Positions 26,869 to 36,775 of a DNA stretch of 64,000 nucleotides are shown here, in pieces (position 1 is the first letter of the stretch; each line of letters starts with the position of its first letter). The translations under genes and the position numbers were made by a program. A model generated the notes under the pieces. That model had not been told where the DNA came from, made no database searches, and saw only the letters and a program-made list of their open reading frames with translations. The stretch spans positions 47,861 to 111,860 of the forward strand of contig NZ_LZFO01000003.1 of NCBI RefSeq assembly GCF_001758365.1. The letters are read 5' to 3'. Source of the DNA: Clostridium acetireducens DSM 10703. Its GTDB lineage: Bacteria; Bacillota; Clostridia; Clostridiales; Clostridiaceae.

Positions 26869-26887
26869 TTGTTTGTCCTCCCTTTAC

Positions 26888-27481
26888 TTAAAAATTATGA
26901 TCATCAAATACCTCAAATATTTCTTCTTCAAATTCTTCTTGCTCAGGTTCACTCACTACCCAGTCTGGTAATACTTCATAATAATGGGCTAATGCTTCAA
27001 TGGTCTTATGAAGAACCACCTCATGTTGAACCTTTTCTAATAATTCTATAATCAGCTTATATGTGTCCATATAAGGATTATTATCAACTATATCTAGTGC
27101 TTCTTTAAATTTTGATACGAGCTTTGCCTTTTCGATATTTCGCTCAATGGTATTGATTTCCTCTTTATCATATATCGGTACTTCTACTAAATCATTAATC
27201 TCTCCAATCATAAACTGCTGCTCATGGTTTTTTATAACAGGTTTCAAATCTTTTTTTAACTTTTCTTTTTGAATTTCCAACTTTTCTATTTCAGTCAACT
27301 CTTTAATAAAATACTCTTTATCTATTCCAAAAAGCTCTTCTAGTACAGGGAGATATTTTTTAGGAATATTTTGTTTTCCTTTAATCCAAAGGTTTATATT
27401 TTGCTTTTTTATTCCTAATTTTTCTGCCAGTTCTATATGCTGCATATTATACAAACCTAAAATGTATTCTAATCCTAACAA
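26888..27481 (-). CDS. HTH regulator leading the type I R-M operon
   Basis: The 197-aa protein has an N-terminal Cro/C1-type HTH (HIELAEKLGIKKQNINLWIK, then GKQNIPKKYL) followed by a charged, partly coiled-coil region and an acidic tail. It starts with TTG at 27481, set by AGGGAGGTGG five to seven bases upstream; the nearby ATG at 27485 is out of frame and closes quickly. The promoter holds two operator-like repeats, so it probably controls its own operon, as controller proteins of R-M systems do. That link is inference from context. Confidence 0.75.
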   Translation of the reverse strand: MLGLEYILGLYNMQHIELAEKLGIKKQNINLWIKGKQNIPKKYLPVLEELFGIDKEYFIKELTEIEKLEIQKEKLKKDLKPVIKNHEQQFMIGEINDLVEVPIYDKEEINTIERNIEKAKLVSKFKEALDIVDNNPYMDTYKLIIELLEKVQHEVVLHKTIEALAHYYEVLPDWVVSEPEQEEFEEEIFEVFDDHNF

Positions 27482-27500
27482 TCATCCACCTCCCTTAAAA

Positions 27501-27551
27501 ATTGTCTAAGTCAATATAATTATTATAGTACTATTTATTGTCTAAGTCAAT
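27501..27551. promoter_or_regulatory. Two direct operator repeats of the R-M promoter
   Basis: ATTGTCTAAGTCAAT occurs at 27501-27515 and again at 27537-27551, centre spacing 36. Each is an imperfect palindrome (TTGxCTxAGxCAA). One overlaps the -35 box and the other lies just past the -10 box near the start of transcription. This arrangement suits repression by the HTH protein downstream. Confidence 0.7.
27522..27550 (-). promoter_or_regulatory. Promoter of the HTH/hsd operon
   Basis: On the minus strand TTGACT (27545-27550) and TATAAT (27522-27527) are separated by 17 bases, a near-consensus sigma-A promoter. It gives a leader of about 35 bases to the TTG at 27481. Confidence 0.8.
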
Positions 27552-27602
27552 TACTTTGATGAAATTAATGGAATTATATTTACATTCTGTTATTTACGCA
27601 CT

Positions 27603-27632
27603 AAAAAAGCACCTAGCTTCGAAACTAGATGC
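27603..27632 (-). terminator. Intrinsic terminator after rlmCD
   Basis: The minus strand GCATCTAG-TTTCGAAG-CTAGGTGC is followed by six T. It lies 25 bases past the rlmCD stop and marks the border between chromosome-type and element DNA. Confidence 0.8.
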
Positions 27633-27656
27633 CCTTTATAATACATAAATATCGAT

Positions 27657-27785
27657 TTATACTTCCGTCACCACTTCAGCCTTCACTTTCCCCTTAACTT
27701 CTTTCTCGTAATATTCCTTATTATATAGTAGTACGCACGTCTCCACATGGCTCGTTTGAGGAAACATATCTACTGGCTGTATTTC
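27657..27785. other. Probable attachment site region (attR) in the 3' end of rlmCD
   Basis: The last ~35 codons of rlmCD use many G/C-ending codons (ACG, AGC, GTG, GAG, TGC), while the codons before about 27,765 are A/T-ending like the rest of the gene. The tail after HVET ([20 protein letters not shown]) is also longer than I expect for this family. This is what is left when an element enters the 3' end of a gene and brings its own end. RNA uracil methyltransferase genes are known integration sites of Firmicutes elements. The matching left copy lies outside the window. Confidence 0.5.
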
Positions 27786-29099
27786 CTTAACTATATATTC
27801 AAAATTGCTTAAAATATTTAAATCTCTAGCTAAAGTAGCAGGATCGCAGGAAACATATACTATTTTTTTAGGATTCATACTACTTATAGTTTCTAATAAA
27901 TTACTTTCACATCCCTTTCTTGGAGGATCTACTACAACTACATTTGCCTTTATTCCTTTTTTAATAAGTTGTGGTATTATTTCCTCAGATTTGCCTACTA
28001 TAAATTCTACATTATTCACATTATTTTCTTTAGAATTAATATTAGCATTTTCTATAGCTTGAGGTATTATCTCTACACCATATACCTTTTTTGCCTTTTG
28101 TGATAAAAATAAAGAAATTGTACCTGTTCCACAATATGCATCAAACACTATTTCATTTCCTGTTAAGTTAGCATACTCTAGCACTTTATTATAAAGTACT
28201 TCTGTCTGAATAGGATTTACCTGAAAAAATGATAATGGTGATATATTAAATTTAAAATTTCCTATATAATCTACTATAAAATCTTCTCCCCATAAAGTTT
28301 CACATTTTTCTCCTAATATTACATTTGTATTTTTGTTATTCACATTTTGAATAATGCTTTTAATATCATCCACATTATCTCTTAATAAATTTATTAATTC
28401 TTTTTTATATGGCAAATTATTTTCCCTTGTTACTATAACCACCATTATTTCTTTAGTTTTAAATCCTTTTCTAATCATAATATGTCTTATTAAACCTGAA
28501 TCTTCTACTTCATTATAAACATTTATATTAAATTCAATAATCCACTTTTTTACTATATTAATTATTTTATCTGCATCTTCATCTTGTATATAACATTTTT
28601 TTAAATCTACTATATCATGAGTACCTTCTTTGTAAAATCCTATAGAAACTTTATTATTATTTTTTCCTATAGGAAGCTGTATTTTATTTCTATAATTATA
28701 TGGGTTCTTCATTCCAATAACATCTTTAACTATATTTTTTTCATTTCCACTTACATCAATATTTCCTATACGTGTTAATACTTCCTCTACTCTTTTTTTC
28801 TTTAAATTTAACTGTGCATTGTAGTTTATATGTTGTATATTACATCCTCCACAATTATTATATGTCTGGCATTTAGGTTTAACTCTATACGGGGAATAAT
28901 TTTCTATTTTTAATAATTCTCCAAAAGCATATCGTTTATTAACCTTTGTTATTTTAACCTTTACTTTCTCTCCTACAATAGCATTTTTTACAAATACAGT
29001 AAAATCATCTATTTTACCTACTCCTTCTCCTTTGTATCCCATACTAGTTATATATAAATTATAGCATTTACCTTTTTCTACTGGTACTTTTTTTTTCAT
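27657..29099 (-). CDS. rlmCD: 23S rRNA (uracil-C5)-methyltransferase, RlmCD/TrmA family
   Basis: The ~480-aa enzyme starts with a TRAM domain (~5-60). It has the 4Fe-4S cysteines in [10 protein letters not shown] plus a later Cys in KKCYIQ, the SAM motif [21 protein letters not shown] and the catalytic [11 protein letters not shown] with the nucleophile Cys. It places m5U on 23S rRNA; the RlmCD role is by family and could instead be one of several paralogues. ATG at 29099 is set by AGGTGG; the open frame begins five codons earlier at a GTG. The last ~35 codons look foreign (see the attachment-site entry). Confidence 0.85.
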   Translation of the reverse strand: MKKKVPVEKGKCYNLYITSMGYKGEGVGKIDDFTVFVKNAIVGEKVKVKITKVNKRYAFGELLKIENYSPYRVKPKCQTYNNCGGCNIQHINYNAQLNLKKKRVEEVLTRIGNIDVSGNEKNIVKDVIGMKNPYNYRNKIQLPIGKNNNKVSIGFYKEGTHDIVDLKKCYIQDEDADKIINIVKKWIIEFNINVYNEVEDSGLIRHIMIRKGFKTKEIMVVIVTRENNLPYKKELINLLRDNVDDIKSIIQNVNNKNTNVILGEKCETLWGEDFIVDYIGNFKFNISPLSFFQVNPIQTEVLYNKVLEYANLTGNEIVFDAYCGTGTISLFLSQKAKKVYGVEIIPQAIENANINSKENNVNNVEFIVGKSEEIIPQLIKKGIKANVVVVDPPRKGCESNLLETISSMNPKKIVYVSCDPATLARDLNILSNFEYIVKEIQPVDMFPQTSHVETCVLLYNKEYYEKEVKGKVKAEVVTEV

Positions 29100-29280
29100 A
29101 AAACAAAACACCACCTGTTTTTATATAAATTATAAAAATATATTTTACTTATTTAATCTATTACACTTTTTATATTTTACCATAAAAAATGATTTTTTAT
29201 GAAGTTATCTATTTTAACATATACTTTCAAAATTAATGATTGAGGCTAATAAAATTTCATTAAGTTGTTGAATAAAAAAT

Positions 29281-29312
29281 AAACTGCTTAGTAAATATAA
29301 TCTAAGCAGCTT
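29281..29312 (-). terminator. Intrinsic terminator after the DUF1540 gene
   Basis: An 11-bp stem on the minus strand (AAGCTGCTTAG/CTAAGCAGTTT, one wobble) with a 10-base loop is followed by ATTTTTTATT, 27 bases past the stop. Confidence 0.75.
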
Positions 29313-29339
29313 ATTAATTAAATTTAAAATAAATGTTTT

Positions 29340-29702
29340 CTATTTTTCCTTAAATGTTTCACATTGAGTATAACAACTTTTATCAGCACCAGGTCCATGG
29401 ATTTGCACATTAGAAGCATTACAATCTGTATTAGAGTTATAAATACAATTTACTGCCTCACATCTAATATTAGGACTCATTTCTATACTATCTTTTGAAA
29501 ATACCTGTCTTATTTCTCCTGGCACATTCATATTAGCAACATTAGTAATTGCATTCTTAAAACCTTTTTCTTTAAAAGTGTTACACTCTGTTCCAGTACT
29601 ACTGTGAGCAGTACTGCCTTTTACACTTATATTGTTAGCTGAACATAATCCATTGGAATTATATACACAATTAGCTGCACTACAAATTAATTCAGCACTC
29701 AT
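29340..29702 (-). CDS. DUF1540 protein with two Cys-rich repeats
   Basis: The 120-aa protein has two copies of a ~40-residue motif, at about 5-45 and 79-118. Each reads C-x4-C-x-YNSN-x3-C-x-A-x-N-[IV]-x-[VI]-x-G and ends C-x-TF-KEK. The paired cysteines suggest a small metal-bound or disulfide fold. DUF1540 proteins are common in spore-forming Firmicutes; function unknown. It has its own terminator and is likely monocistronic. Confidence 0.85.
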   Translation of the reverse strand: MSAELICSAANCVYNSNGLCSANNISVKGSTAHSSTGTECNTFKEKGFKNAITNVANMNVPGEIRQVFSKDSIEMSPNIRCEAVNCIYNSNTDCNASNVQIHGPGADKSCYTQCETFKEK

Positions 29703-29768
29703 TATAATCCCTCCAAAATAGTTTTTCTATCTATAGTATTTTTCTTTTAAAGTATTTTATACTAAAAT

Positions 29769-30098
29769 TTAATTTATTATTTGTACTGGACTTCCTATAG
29801 TTACTAAATCATATACTTCTTCAACATCTTTATTATACATTCTTACACATCCATTTGATACATCTTTGCCTATAGAAGAAGGATTATTGGTTCCATGTAT
29901 TCCATAAGATTTATAAAACCTCATCCATCTAGTGCCAAAAGGTCCACCTGGATTCTTAATTTTTTGCAATATTTTAAAATTACCTACTGGAGTAGGTGTA
30001 CTAGGTTTTCCTATGGCTATTTTATAGTATTTTATTAATGTCATATCTTTATAAATATATAACATTCTCTCAGATATAATAATTATTATTTTATACAT
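29769..30098 (-). CDS. Minimal L,D-transpeptidase (YkuD domain)
   Basis: The 109-aa protein is nearly all YkuD domain. The active-site region reads HGTNNPSSIGKDVSNGCVRM, with the catalytic Cys in SNGCVR and the conserved His of HGT. Such enzymes make 3-3 peptidoglycan crosslinks or attach groups to stem peptides. It has no obvious export signal or LysM domain, only a hydrophobic MYKIIIIISE start that is really the first strand, so its route to the wall is unclear. ATG at 30098 has AAAGGAAG upstream; the open frame begins five codons earlier at a TTG. Confidence 0.85.
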   Translation of the reverse strand: MYKIIIIISERMLYIYKDMTLIKYYKIAIGKPSTPTPVGNFKILQKIKNPGGPFGTRWMRFYKSYGIHGTNNPSSIGKDVSNGCVRMYNKDVEEVYDLVTIGSPVQIIN

Positions 30099-30198
30099 AA
30101 TACTTCCTTTCAAAATTTTATTGCTATTAATATATATTATGCATAAAAGTAATATTTGTATTTAATTTATAGTTAAATACATATTTTTAAATGTTTCC

Positions 30199-30224
30199 AA
30201 AAAAATAGCACCTAAAAGGTGCTA
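30199..30224 (-). terminator. Intrinsic terminator after pyk
   Basis: The minus strand TAGCACC-TTTTA-GGTGCTA is followed by TTTTTTT, about 125 bases past the pyk stop. Confidence 0.8.
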
Positions 30225-30349
30225 TAAGTTAAAAATCAGTTGCCTCTAATATACTATATCATTTTATTTATTTTAACCATACAATTTTCTATTATACATT
30301 AAAATTCTATAAAATTACAATGAAAATTTTTAATTTTTTAAAAAATATT

Positions 30350-32107
30350 TTACTTAATATTAATTTTTCCATTGTATACAATACCTCTTGGCGTATCCAT
30401 AGTTATAAATGATCCAGTTTTTAGTATTTTTGTAGCTTCTCCTGCTTTGCATATAACAGGAATTTCTTTAGATATACATTCAATAGCTAAATGAGAAGTT
30501 AATCCTCCTTCTTCTGATATAACACCAGATATTGTATCTATTAAAGGAATATATCCTTTATCCAAATTTTTTACAACTATAATATCATTTTTTTCCACTA
30601 ATTCATAAGCTTCTTCTGGGGAATTTACAACTTTTATTGTTCCATAACTAGTTTTTGTTCCTATTCCTTTTCCTTGAACCAATACATCTCCTACTAAATG
30701 AACTTTAAGTAAATTAGTTGAGCCTGTATAATTTACTGGTACACCCGCTGCTATAACTACTAAATCTCCTTTTTTTACGTATCCAGATTCTAAAGCTATA
30801 TTTACAGATGTATCTATTAATTCATCTGTGGAATCTTTCTGAGTAGTAAGTAACGGAAAAACTCCCCAATTTAATGCTAACTTTCTAGCTACATTTTCTT
30901 TAGGAGTAACTGCTATTATTGGACATTTAGGTCTGTATTTTGAAACCATTCTAGCAGTATTTCCACTTTGAGTAGCAGTTATAATAGCTGAAGCATTTAA
31001 TTCAGAAGCAGTAGTACAAGTTGCAACACTTATGGCATTAGGTACATTTTGAATATGTAATTCTCTTTTTTTATTAAAAATAGCCTCATAATCTAAATTT
31101 TGCTCTACAGTTTCAGCTATTTTAGACATAGTTTTAGCTGCTTCTACTGGATACTTGCCATTTGCTGTTTCACCACTTAACATTATTGCATCTGTTCCAT
31201 CAAATATAGCATTTGCTATATCAGAAGCTTCTGCTCTAGTAGGCCTTGGATTTCTTATCATAGAATCTAACATTTGTGTAGCTGTTATAACAGGTTTCCC
31301 TACTTTATTGCATTTTTCTATTATTTCTTTTTGAATTATAGGTACCTTTTCTATAGGTATTTCTACCCCCATGTCTCCCCTAGCTATCATAATACCATCT
31401 GAAAATTTTATTATTTGATCTATATTATTTACACCTTCATGATTTTCTACTTTAGAAAATATTTGTATACCTGTTCCTCCATTTTTTTCTAAAGTTTTTC
31501 TTATAGAAAGTACATCCGATGCTTTTCTTATAAAGGAAGCAGCTATAATATCTACTCCTATTTCACATCCAAATTTTAAATCTTCAATATCTTTATGTGT
31601 TAATGAAGGTAAAGATATTGATACACCTGGTACATTTACTCCTTTATGATTTGAAATAATTCCATTATTTTTTATTAAACAAATTATCTTATTTTCTTTA
31701 ATACATTTTACTTCAAATTCTAACAAACCATCATCAACTAATATTTTATCTCCAACTTTTACATCTTTATTTAAATTATCATAAGTTATAGAACACTTAT
31801 TTTCATCTCCTACAACTTCTTCTCCACAATAAAAAGTAAACTCATTTCCTTCTCTTAATTCTATTTTACTATTTTTAAAATTTCCAGTTCTAATTTCAGG
31901 ACCTTTAGTATCTAACACCACCGCTATAGATTTATTATACTTTTTTGAAATTCTTCTTACTAAATTTATTGCATATCCATGGTCATCATAAGTGCCATGA
32001 GAAAAATTATGTCTAGAAGCACTCATGCCAGCTTCTATTAATTTAGAAATAGTTTCTTCATTTTTACTAGCAGGTCCTATTGTAAAAATCATTTTTGTTT
32101 TTTGCAT
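30350..32107 (-). CDS. pyk: Pyruvate kinase
   Basis: The 585-aa enzyme converts phosphoenolpyruvate and ADP to pyruvate and ATP. The N-terminus MQKTKMIFTIGPAS, the K-x-E active-site block (SKVENHEGVNNIDQII) and ARGDMGVEI, and MLDSMIRNPRPTRAEASD are all present. Beyond residue ~475 it carries the extra PEP-utiliser-like C-terminal domain typical of Bacillus/Clostridium enzymes (EGGLTSHLAIECIS). ATG at 32107 has GGAGG seven bases upstream. It lies directly after pfkA, giving a glycolysis operon. Confidence 0.96.
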   Translation of the reverse strand: MQKTKMIFTIGPASKNEETISKLIEAGMSASRHNFSHGTYDDHGYAINLVRRISKKYNKSIAVVLDTKGPEIRTGNFKNSKIELREGNEFTFYCGEEVVGDENKCSITYDNLNKDVKVGDKILVDDGLLEFEVKCIKENKIICLIKNNGIISNHKGVNVPGVSISLPSLTHKDIEDLKFGCEIGVDIIAASFIRKASDVLSIRKTLEKNGGTGIQIFSKVENHEGVNNIDQIIKFSDGIMIARGDMGVEIPIEKVPIIQKEIIEKCNKVGKPVITATQMLDSMIRNPRPTRAEASDIANAIFDGTDAIMLSGETANGKYPVEAAKTMSKIAETVEQNLDYEAIFNKKRELHIQNVPNAISVATCTTASELNASAIITATQSGNTARMVSKYRPKCPIIAVTPKENVARKLALNWGVFPLLTTQKDSTDELIDTSVNIALESGYVKKGDLVVIAAGVPVNYTGSTNLLKVHLVGDVLVQGKGIGTKTSYGTIKVVNSPEEAYELVEKNDIIVVKNLDKGYIPLIDTISGVISEEGGLTSHLAIECISKEIPVICKAGEATKILKTGSFITMDTPRGIVYNGKINIK

Positions 32108-32136
32108 TTTCAATCCTCCATTTTATATATTAAAAT

Positions 32137-33096
32137 TTAATAGGATAATGCCATAGCTATTTGATATAATTTTTCATTAAAATTTCTAGGCATATTCAAT
32201 GCTTCTTCTATATCTTCATCTATTATTTTTCCAAATTTTATTCCAATGGCTCTAGAAGTCTTGCCTTCAAATAATAATTCCACTGCTCTATATCCCATTT
32301 GAGAAGCTAATACTCTATCCATACAAGTTGGGCTTCCCCCTCTTTGAATATGACCTAATATAGTTGCCCTTGTATCTATGCTAGTTATTTCTTGCACTTT
32401 TTTTGCTAACTCATCAGCTCCTCCTACTCCTTCAGCTAAAAGAATAAGATTATGCCTTTTTCCTCTTATTTTACCTTCTAATATAGTCTTACATAATTCG
32501 TTTAAGTCATAATTCTTCTCTGGAACAATTATGCTTTCTGCACCGCCAGCAAGTCCAGCATATAATGCTATATCTCCACAATTTCTTCCCATAACTTCTA
32601 TTATGCTAACTCTACCATGAGAAGTAGAGGTATCTCTTATCTTATTTATAGCATCTAAAACAGTATTTATTGCTGTATCAAATCCTATTGTATAATCTGT
32701 ATATGTCAAATCATTATCTATAGTTCCTGGAATACCTATTGTACATATATCTTGTTTAGCTAGCTCAGAAGCACCTCTAAAAGAGCCATCTCCTCCAATT
32801 ACTACTAATCCATCTATTCCAAAAGCTTTTAATATATTAACAGCTTTTTTTCTTCCTTCTTTTGTCTTAAATTCCTTACTTCTTGCTGTTCTAAGTATAG
32901 TTCCTCCTCTTTGTATAGTATCTGCTACACTTCTTCTATCCATTTCAAATAATTCTCCATTTATTAAGCCACTGTATCCTCTTTGAATTCCCATTACTCT
33001 TATACCATTATCAAGACCAGTTCTTACCACTGCTCTTATAGCAGCATTCATTCCCGGTGCATCACCGCCACTAGTAAGTACGCCTATACACTTCAT
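32137..33096 (-). CDS. pfkA: ATP-dependent 6-phosphofructokinase
   Basis: The 319-aa enzyme makes fructose 1,6-bisphosphate. Motifs are [17 protein letters not shown] (ATP site), GGDGSFRGA and the substrate/catalytic [20 protein letters not shown] with the catalytic Asp; length fits bacterial PfkA. ATG at 33096 follows GGGAGGTAATAATT; the open frame starts seven codons earlier. It is co-transcribed with pyk. A long inverted repeat lies upstream, between dnaE and this gene. Confidence 0.96.
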   Translation of the reverse strand: MKCIGVLTSGGDAPGMNAAIRAVVRTGLDNGIRVMGIQRGYSGLINGELFEMDRRSVADTIQRGGTILRTARSKEFKTKEGRKKAVNILKAFGIDGLVVIGGDGSFRGASELAKQDICTIGIPGTIDNDLTYTDYTIGFDTAINTVLDAINKIRDTSTSHGRVSIIEVMGRNCGDIALYAGLAGGAESIIVPEKNYDLNELCKTILEGKIRGKRHNLILLAEGVGGADELAKKVQEITSIDTRATILGHIQRGGSPTCMDRVLASQMGYRAVELLFEGKTSRAIGIKFGKIIDEDIEEALNMPRNFNEKLYQIAMALSY

Positions 33097-33202
33097 AATT
33101 ATTACCTCCCATGCCATTGGTCTAATTGATACCCAGTTGCTTACAAATTACCATAACTTAATTATACCATATATGTTATTTATTTTTTTGATATATATAA
33201 AA

Positions 33203-33267
33203 TACCTACGTTTTGAATAAAAATAATTAAAAGTACCCTTAATATATTTTGATTCAAAACATAGGTA
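33203..33267. repeat. Long inverted repeat between dnaE and pfkA
   Basis: TACCTACGTTTTGAAT (33203-33218) and ATTCAAAACATAGGTA (33252-33267) pair over 16 bases with one G-T, around a 33-base AT-rich loop. On the minus strand TTTTATAT follows. It could end dnaE transcription or fold in the pfkA leader. The loop is longer than in ordinary terminators. Confidence 0.55.
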
Positions 33268-33285
33268 AATATTCAAAATTAAATA

Positions 33286-36200
33286 TTATAAGAGTTTAAC
33301 ATTGTCACACCCAAATTTATTACTTAAAAATTTAATACAATCTTCACTAGCATTAACCCATAATTCCTCACTTACTCTAAACTTTTTTCTTTCTATTTTA
33401 GTACATATATAAATTGGAGTATTTCCTTTATATATTACAATATCTTTTTTTAAATCTTTTATTACTTTTTTCAACAAATTTTCTTTTTCTATTAATATAT
33501 ATATTTTTTTATTCACTTCATGATTTAAAATTTCTATATTTTCACATATTATAATAGGTTGCTTATCTTCTTGTATATTTATTCTTCCTTTTAAAATTAC
33601 AATAGAATCTTCATTTATTAAATACTTATTTTTTTCATATATATTAGGAAAAACTATCACTTCTATAATTCCATACAAATCCTCTAAACTTAAAAAAGCC
33701 ATCATTTTATTATTTCTTGTTAGTTTTTTATTTATATTATTAATTATTCCCCCTAATATTACTCTTTGTCCATCTTTTATTTTATTTTCATAATTAAATG
33801 AATTATCATCTATAGATTCTGTAGAAGTTATATCAGATATTTTTATACTAGTCTTGGTACTTAATATATCCTTATATTCTTCCAAAGGATGCCCTGATAA
33901 ATACAATCCTGTCATTTCTTTTTCCATTGATAAAATGTATTTTTTATCAAATTCATTTATATCTGGATAAGCTATTTCAATATTTTTATCTTTCATATTG
34001 CTAAATAAACTTATTTGTCCCTGTATATTTTTCTTTTTGTCATTGTTTATATCATCTATTAGATTTTCATGTACTGCTAACATTTGAGACCTGTAAATGT
34101 CAAAACAATCAAAAGCTCCTGCTTTAATTAAACTTTCTATAGTTCTTTTATTAACAGAGGAAATATCTACTTTATTACAAAAATCCACTAAATCTTTAAA
34201 TTTACCTTTGCTTTCTCTAGATTTAATTATACTTTTAATAGCACTTTTCCCAACATTTTTTATAGCAGAAATGCCAAATCTTATTTTATTATTCTTTACT
34301 GTAAACTTATCATAACTTTCATTTATATTTGGAAGTAATAACTCTATGCCTTTTTCTTTTGCAAATCTTGTGTAAAAAGCTATTTTTTCATTATCATCTT
34401 TAACACTATTTAATACAGCAGCAATAAATTCTGTGGGATAATAATACATTAAATAAGCAGTTTGAAATGCTATTACTGCATAAGCTGCTGCATGAGATTT
34501 ATTAAAAGCATAAGATGCAAAATCCATCATAGAATCAAATAATTTATTTGCTATCTTCTCACTTATACCATTTCTTATACACCCTGGAACTTGTATTTTC
34601 CCATTTTCATCTACTATTCCATAAATAAAGTTTCTTCTTTCCTCCTCCATAATATTATGCTTTTTCTTTGACATAGCACGCCTTACCAGATCACTTCTAC
34701 CCATAGAGTATCCTGCTAAATCTCTTACAATTTGCATAACTTGCTCTTGATATACTATACATCCATAAGTAACACCTAGTATATGTTCTAATTCCGGTGT
34801 ATCATAATTAACTTTTTTAGGATTATATTTATTTTCTATATATCTAGGTATCTCCGACATAGGACCTGGCCTATATAAACTTATTCCAGCTATTATATCT
34901 TCTAAACAATTAGGTTTTAGTTCTTTCATAAAAGACGTCATACCAGCAGATTCTAATTGGAATACACCTACTGTTTTTCCTTCTCCTATCATTTTATATA
35001 CATTCTTATCATCAAAATTTATATTATCTAAGTTTATATTTACTTTCTTATTTTCTTTTATCATATTAATAGCATCTCTCATAACTGTAAGAGTTCTCAG
35101 TCCTAAAAAATCCATTTTTAAGAGTCCTAATTCTTCTAAAGTACCCATAGTAAATTGTGCAACTATATTATCTTCATTTTTTTGTAAAGGAACATATTCC
35201 ACTAAGGGCTTGGAAGCTATTACAACTCCCGCAGCATGAGTAGATGTATGTCTAGGCAATCCTTCTAAAGCTTTAGCAACATCAATTAATTCTTTTACTT
35301 TTCTATCACTTTCATAATTTTCTTTTAATTCTAGATTTAATTCTAATGCCTTCTCTATTTTTATATTTAACACAGAAGGAATCATTTTAGCTATTTTATC
35401 CACTTCTGCATAAGAATAATTCATTGCTCTTCCTACATCTCTTATGCAAGCCCTAGCTGCCATAGTTCCAAAAGTTACTATTTGAGTTACATTATCTTCT
35501 CCATATTTTTTTACTACATAATCTATAACTTCTCCTCTTCTTTCATAACAAAAATCACTATCAATATCAGGCATAGATACTCTTTCAGGATTTAAAAACC
35601 TTTCAAATATTAAATTGTATTTTATAGGATCTATTTTTGTTATACCTAAAGTATATGCAACTATAGACCCTGCAGCAGAGCCTCTTCCCGGTCCAGTCAT
35701 TATATTATTTTCTTTAGCAAACCTTATAAAATCCCAAACAATTAAAAAATAATCTACATATCCCATTTGCTTAATTATATCTAATTCATATTCCAACCTA
35801 TTTTTAATATCCTCTGATATATTATTATATTTTTCTTCTAAACCTTTGTAGCATAATTCTTTTAAATATTCATAGGCTTCTTTTCCCTCTGGTAGTGGAA
35901 ATTTAGGAAGTTTAGATACATGAAATTCATAATCAAAATTACATTCACTAGCTATTTTAACTGTATTTTCAATAGCTTCTGATACATATGAAAATGTTTT
36001 ATACATTTCTTGTGGTGATTTAAGATAAAATTCACCTGAAGGATATTTCATTCTATTTTCATCATATATAGTTTTTCCTGTTTGTATACAAAGTAATATA
36101 TCATGGGCTTTGTAATCTTCCTTTTTTATGTAATGAACATCATTTGTAGCTACTAATGGAATATCTAGTTCTTTAGAAATTTTTATGAGTTCTTCATTAA

Positions 36201-36765
36201 CTTTTATCTGTTCTTCTAATCCATGGTACTGTAATTCCAAATAAAAACCATCTTTAAATACATTTTTATAAAATAGAGCTGTTTCAATTGCTTTTTTTCT
36301 ATTACCATCTAATAAATAAGATTGAATTTCTCCTCCTAAACAAGCACTAAGTGCAATAATACCCTCACTATGTTCTTTTAAATAATCATGGTCTACTCTT
36401 GGTTTATAGTAAAATCCATCTATTGAAGCTTTTGAAACTATTTTCATTAAATTTTTATACCCTTTTTCATTTTTAACAAGTAGCACAAGATGGTATATTC
36501 CATTTTCTTTATTATTTTCTTTTATATACATAGATTTAGACGCTACATATATTTCACATCCTATAATAGGTTTAATGCCTTCTTTAATAGCTTCTTTATA
36601 AAATTCTACACAACCATACATTACTCCATGGTCTGTTATAGCAATACTTTTCATACCAAGTTCCTTGGCTCTTTTTATTAATTCACTTATTTTAGCTGAT
36701 CCATCTAATAGAGAATATCCTGTATGTGTATGCAAGCTTACCCACTGTATATCGTCCTTAGTCAT
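33286..36765 (-). CDS. dnaE: DNA polymerase III alpha subunit DnaE
   Basis: The 1159-aa protein has an N-terminal PHP domain (SLHTHTGYSLLDG, H12 and H14), the polymerase palm with catalytic Asps in PDIDSDF (D400, D402, D404), a GPGRGSAAGS block, HhH region and a C-terminal OB fold (GQRVILGGIINNINKK). It is the DnaE-type enzyme, not PolC, and in Firmicutes works on lagging-strand priming and repair. It is intact with no intein. It lies ten bases after whiA. Confidence 0.95.
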   Translation of the reverse strand: MTKDDIQWVSLHTHTGYSLLDGSAKISELIKRAKELGMKSIAITDHGVMYGCVEFYKEAIKEGIKPIIGCEIYVASKSMYIKENNKENGIYHLVLLVKNEKGYKNLMKIVSKASIDGFYYKPRVDHDYLKEHSEGIIALSACLGGEIQSYLLDGNRKKAIETALFYKNVFKDGFYLELQYHGLEEQIKVNEELIKISKELDIPLVATNDVHYIKKEDYKAHDILLCIQTGKTIYDENRMKYPSGEFYLKSPQEMYKTFSYVSEAIENTVKIASECNFDYEFHVSKLPKFPLPEGKEAYEYLKELCYKGLEEKYNNISEDIKNRLEYELDIIKQMGYVDYFLIVWDFIRFAKENNIMTGPGRGSAAGSIVAYTLGITKIDPIKYNLIFERFLNPERVSMPDIDSDFCYERRGEVIDYVVKKYGEDNVTQIVTFGTMAARACIRDVGRAMNYSYAEVDKIAKMIPSVLNIKIEKALELNLELKENYESDRKVKELIDVAKALEGLPRHTSTHAAGVVIASKPLVEYVPLQKNEDNIVAQFTMGTLEELGLLKMDFLGLRTLTVMRDAINMIKENKKVNINLDNINFDDKNVYKMIGEGKTVGVFQLESAGMTSFMKELKPNCLEDIIAGISLYRPGPMSEIPRYIENKYNPKKVNYDTPELEHILGVTYGCIVYQEQVMQIVRDLAGYSMGRSDLVRRAMSKKKHNIMEEERRNFIYGIVDENGKIQVPGCIRNGISEKIANKLFDSMMDFASYAFNKSHAAAYAVIAFQTAYLMYYYPTEFIAAVLNSVKDDNEKIAFYTRFAKEKGIELLLPNINESYDKFTVKNNKIRFGISAIKNVGKSAIKSIIKSRESKGKFKDLVDFCNKVDISSVNKRTIESLIKAGAFDCFDIYRSQMLAVHENLIDDINNDKKKNIQGQISLFSNMKDKNIEIAYPDINEFDKKYILSMEKEMTGLYLSGHPLEEYKDILSTKTSIKISDITSTESIDDNSFNYENKIKDGQRVILGGIINNINKKLTRNNKMMAFLSLEDLYGIIEVIVFPNIYEKNKYLINEDSIVILKGRINIQEDKQPIIICENIEILNHEVNKKIYILIEKENLLKKVIKDLKKDIVIYKGNTPIYICTKIERKKFRVSEELWVNASEDCIKFLSNKFGCDNVKLL

Positions 36766-36775
36766 AAAACCTACT

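Noticed and set aside
27501..27551. Two direct repeats considered as a tiny CRISPR
   Set aside because: Only two short copies are present, each near-palindromic, and they frame a promoter. No cas genes are nearby.
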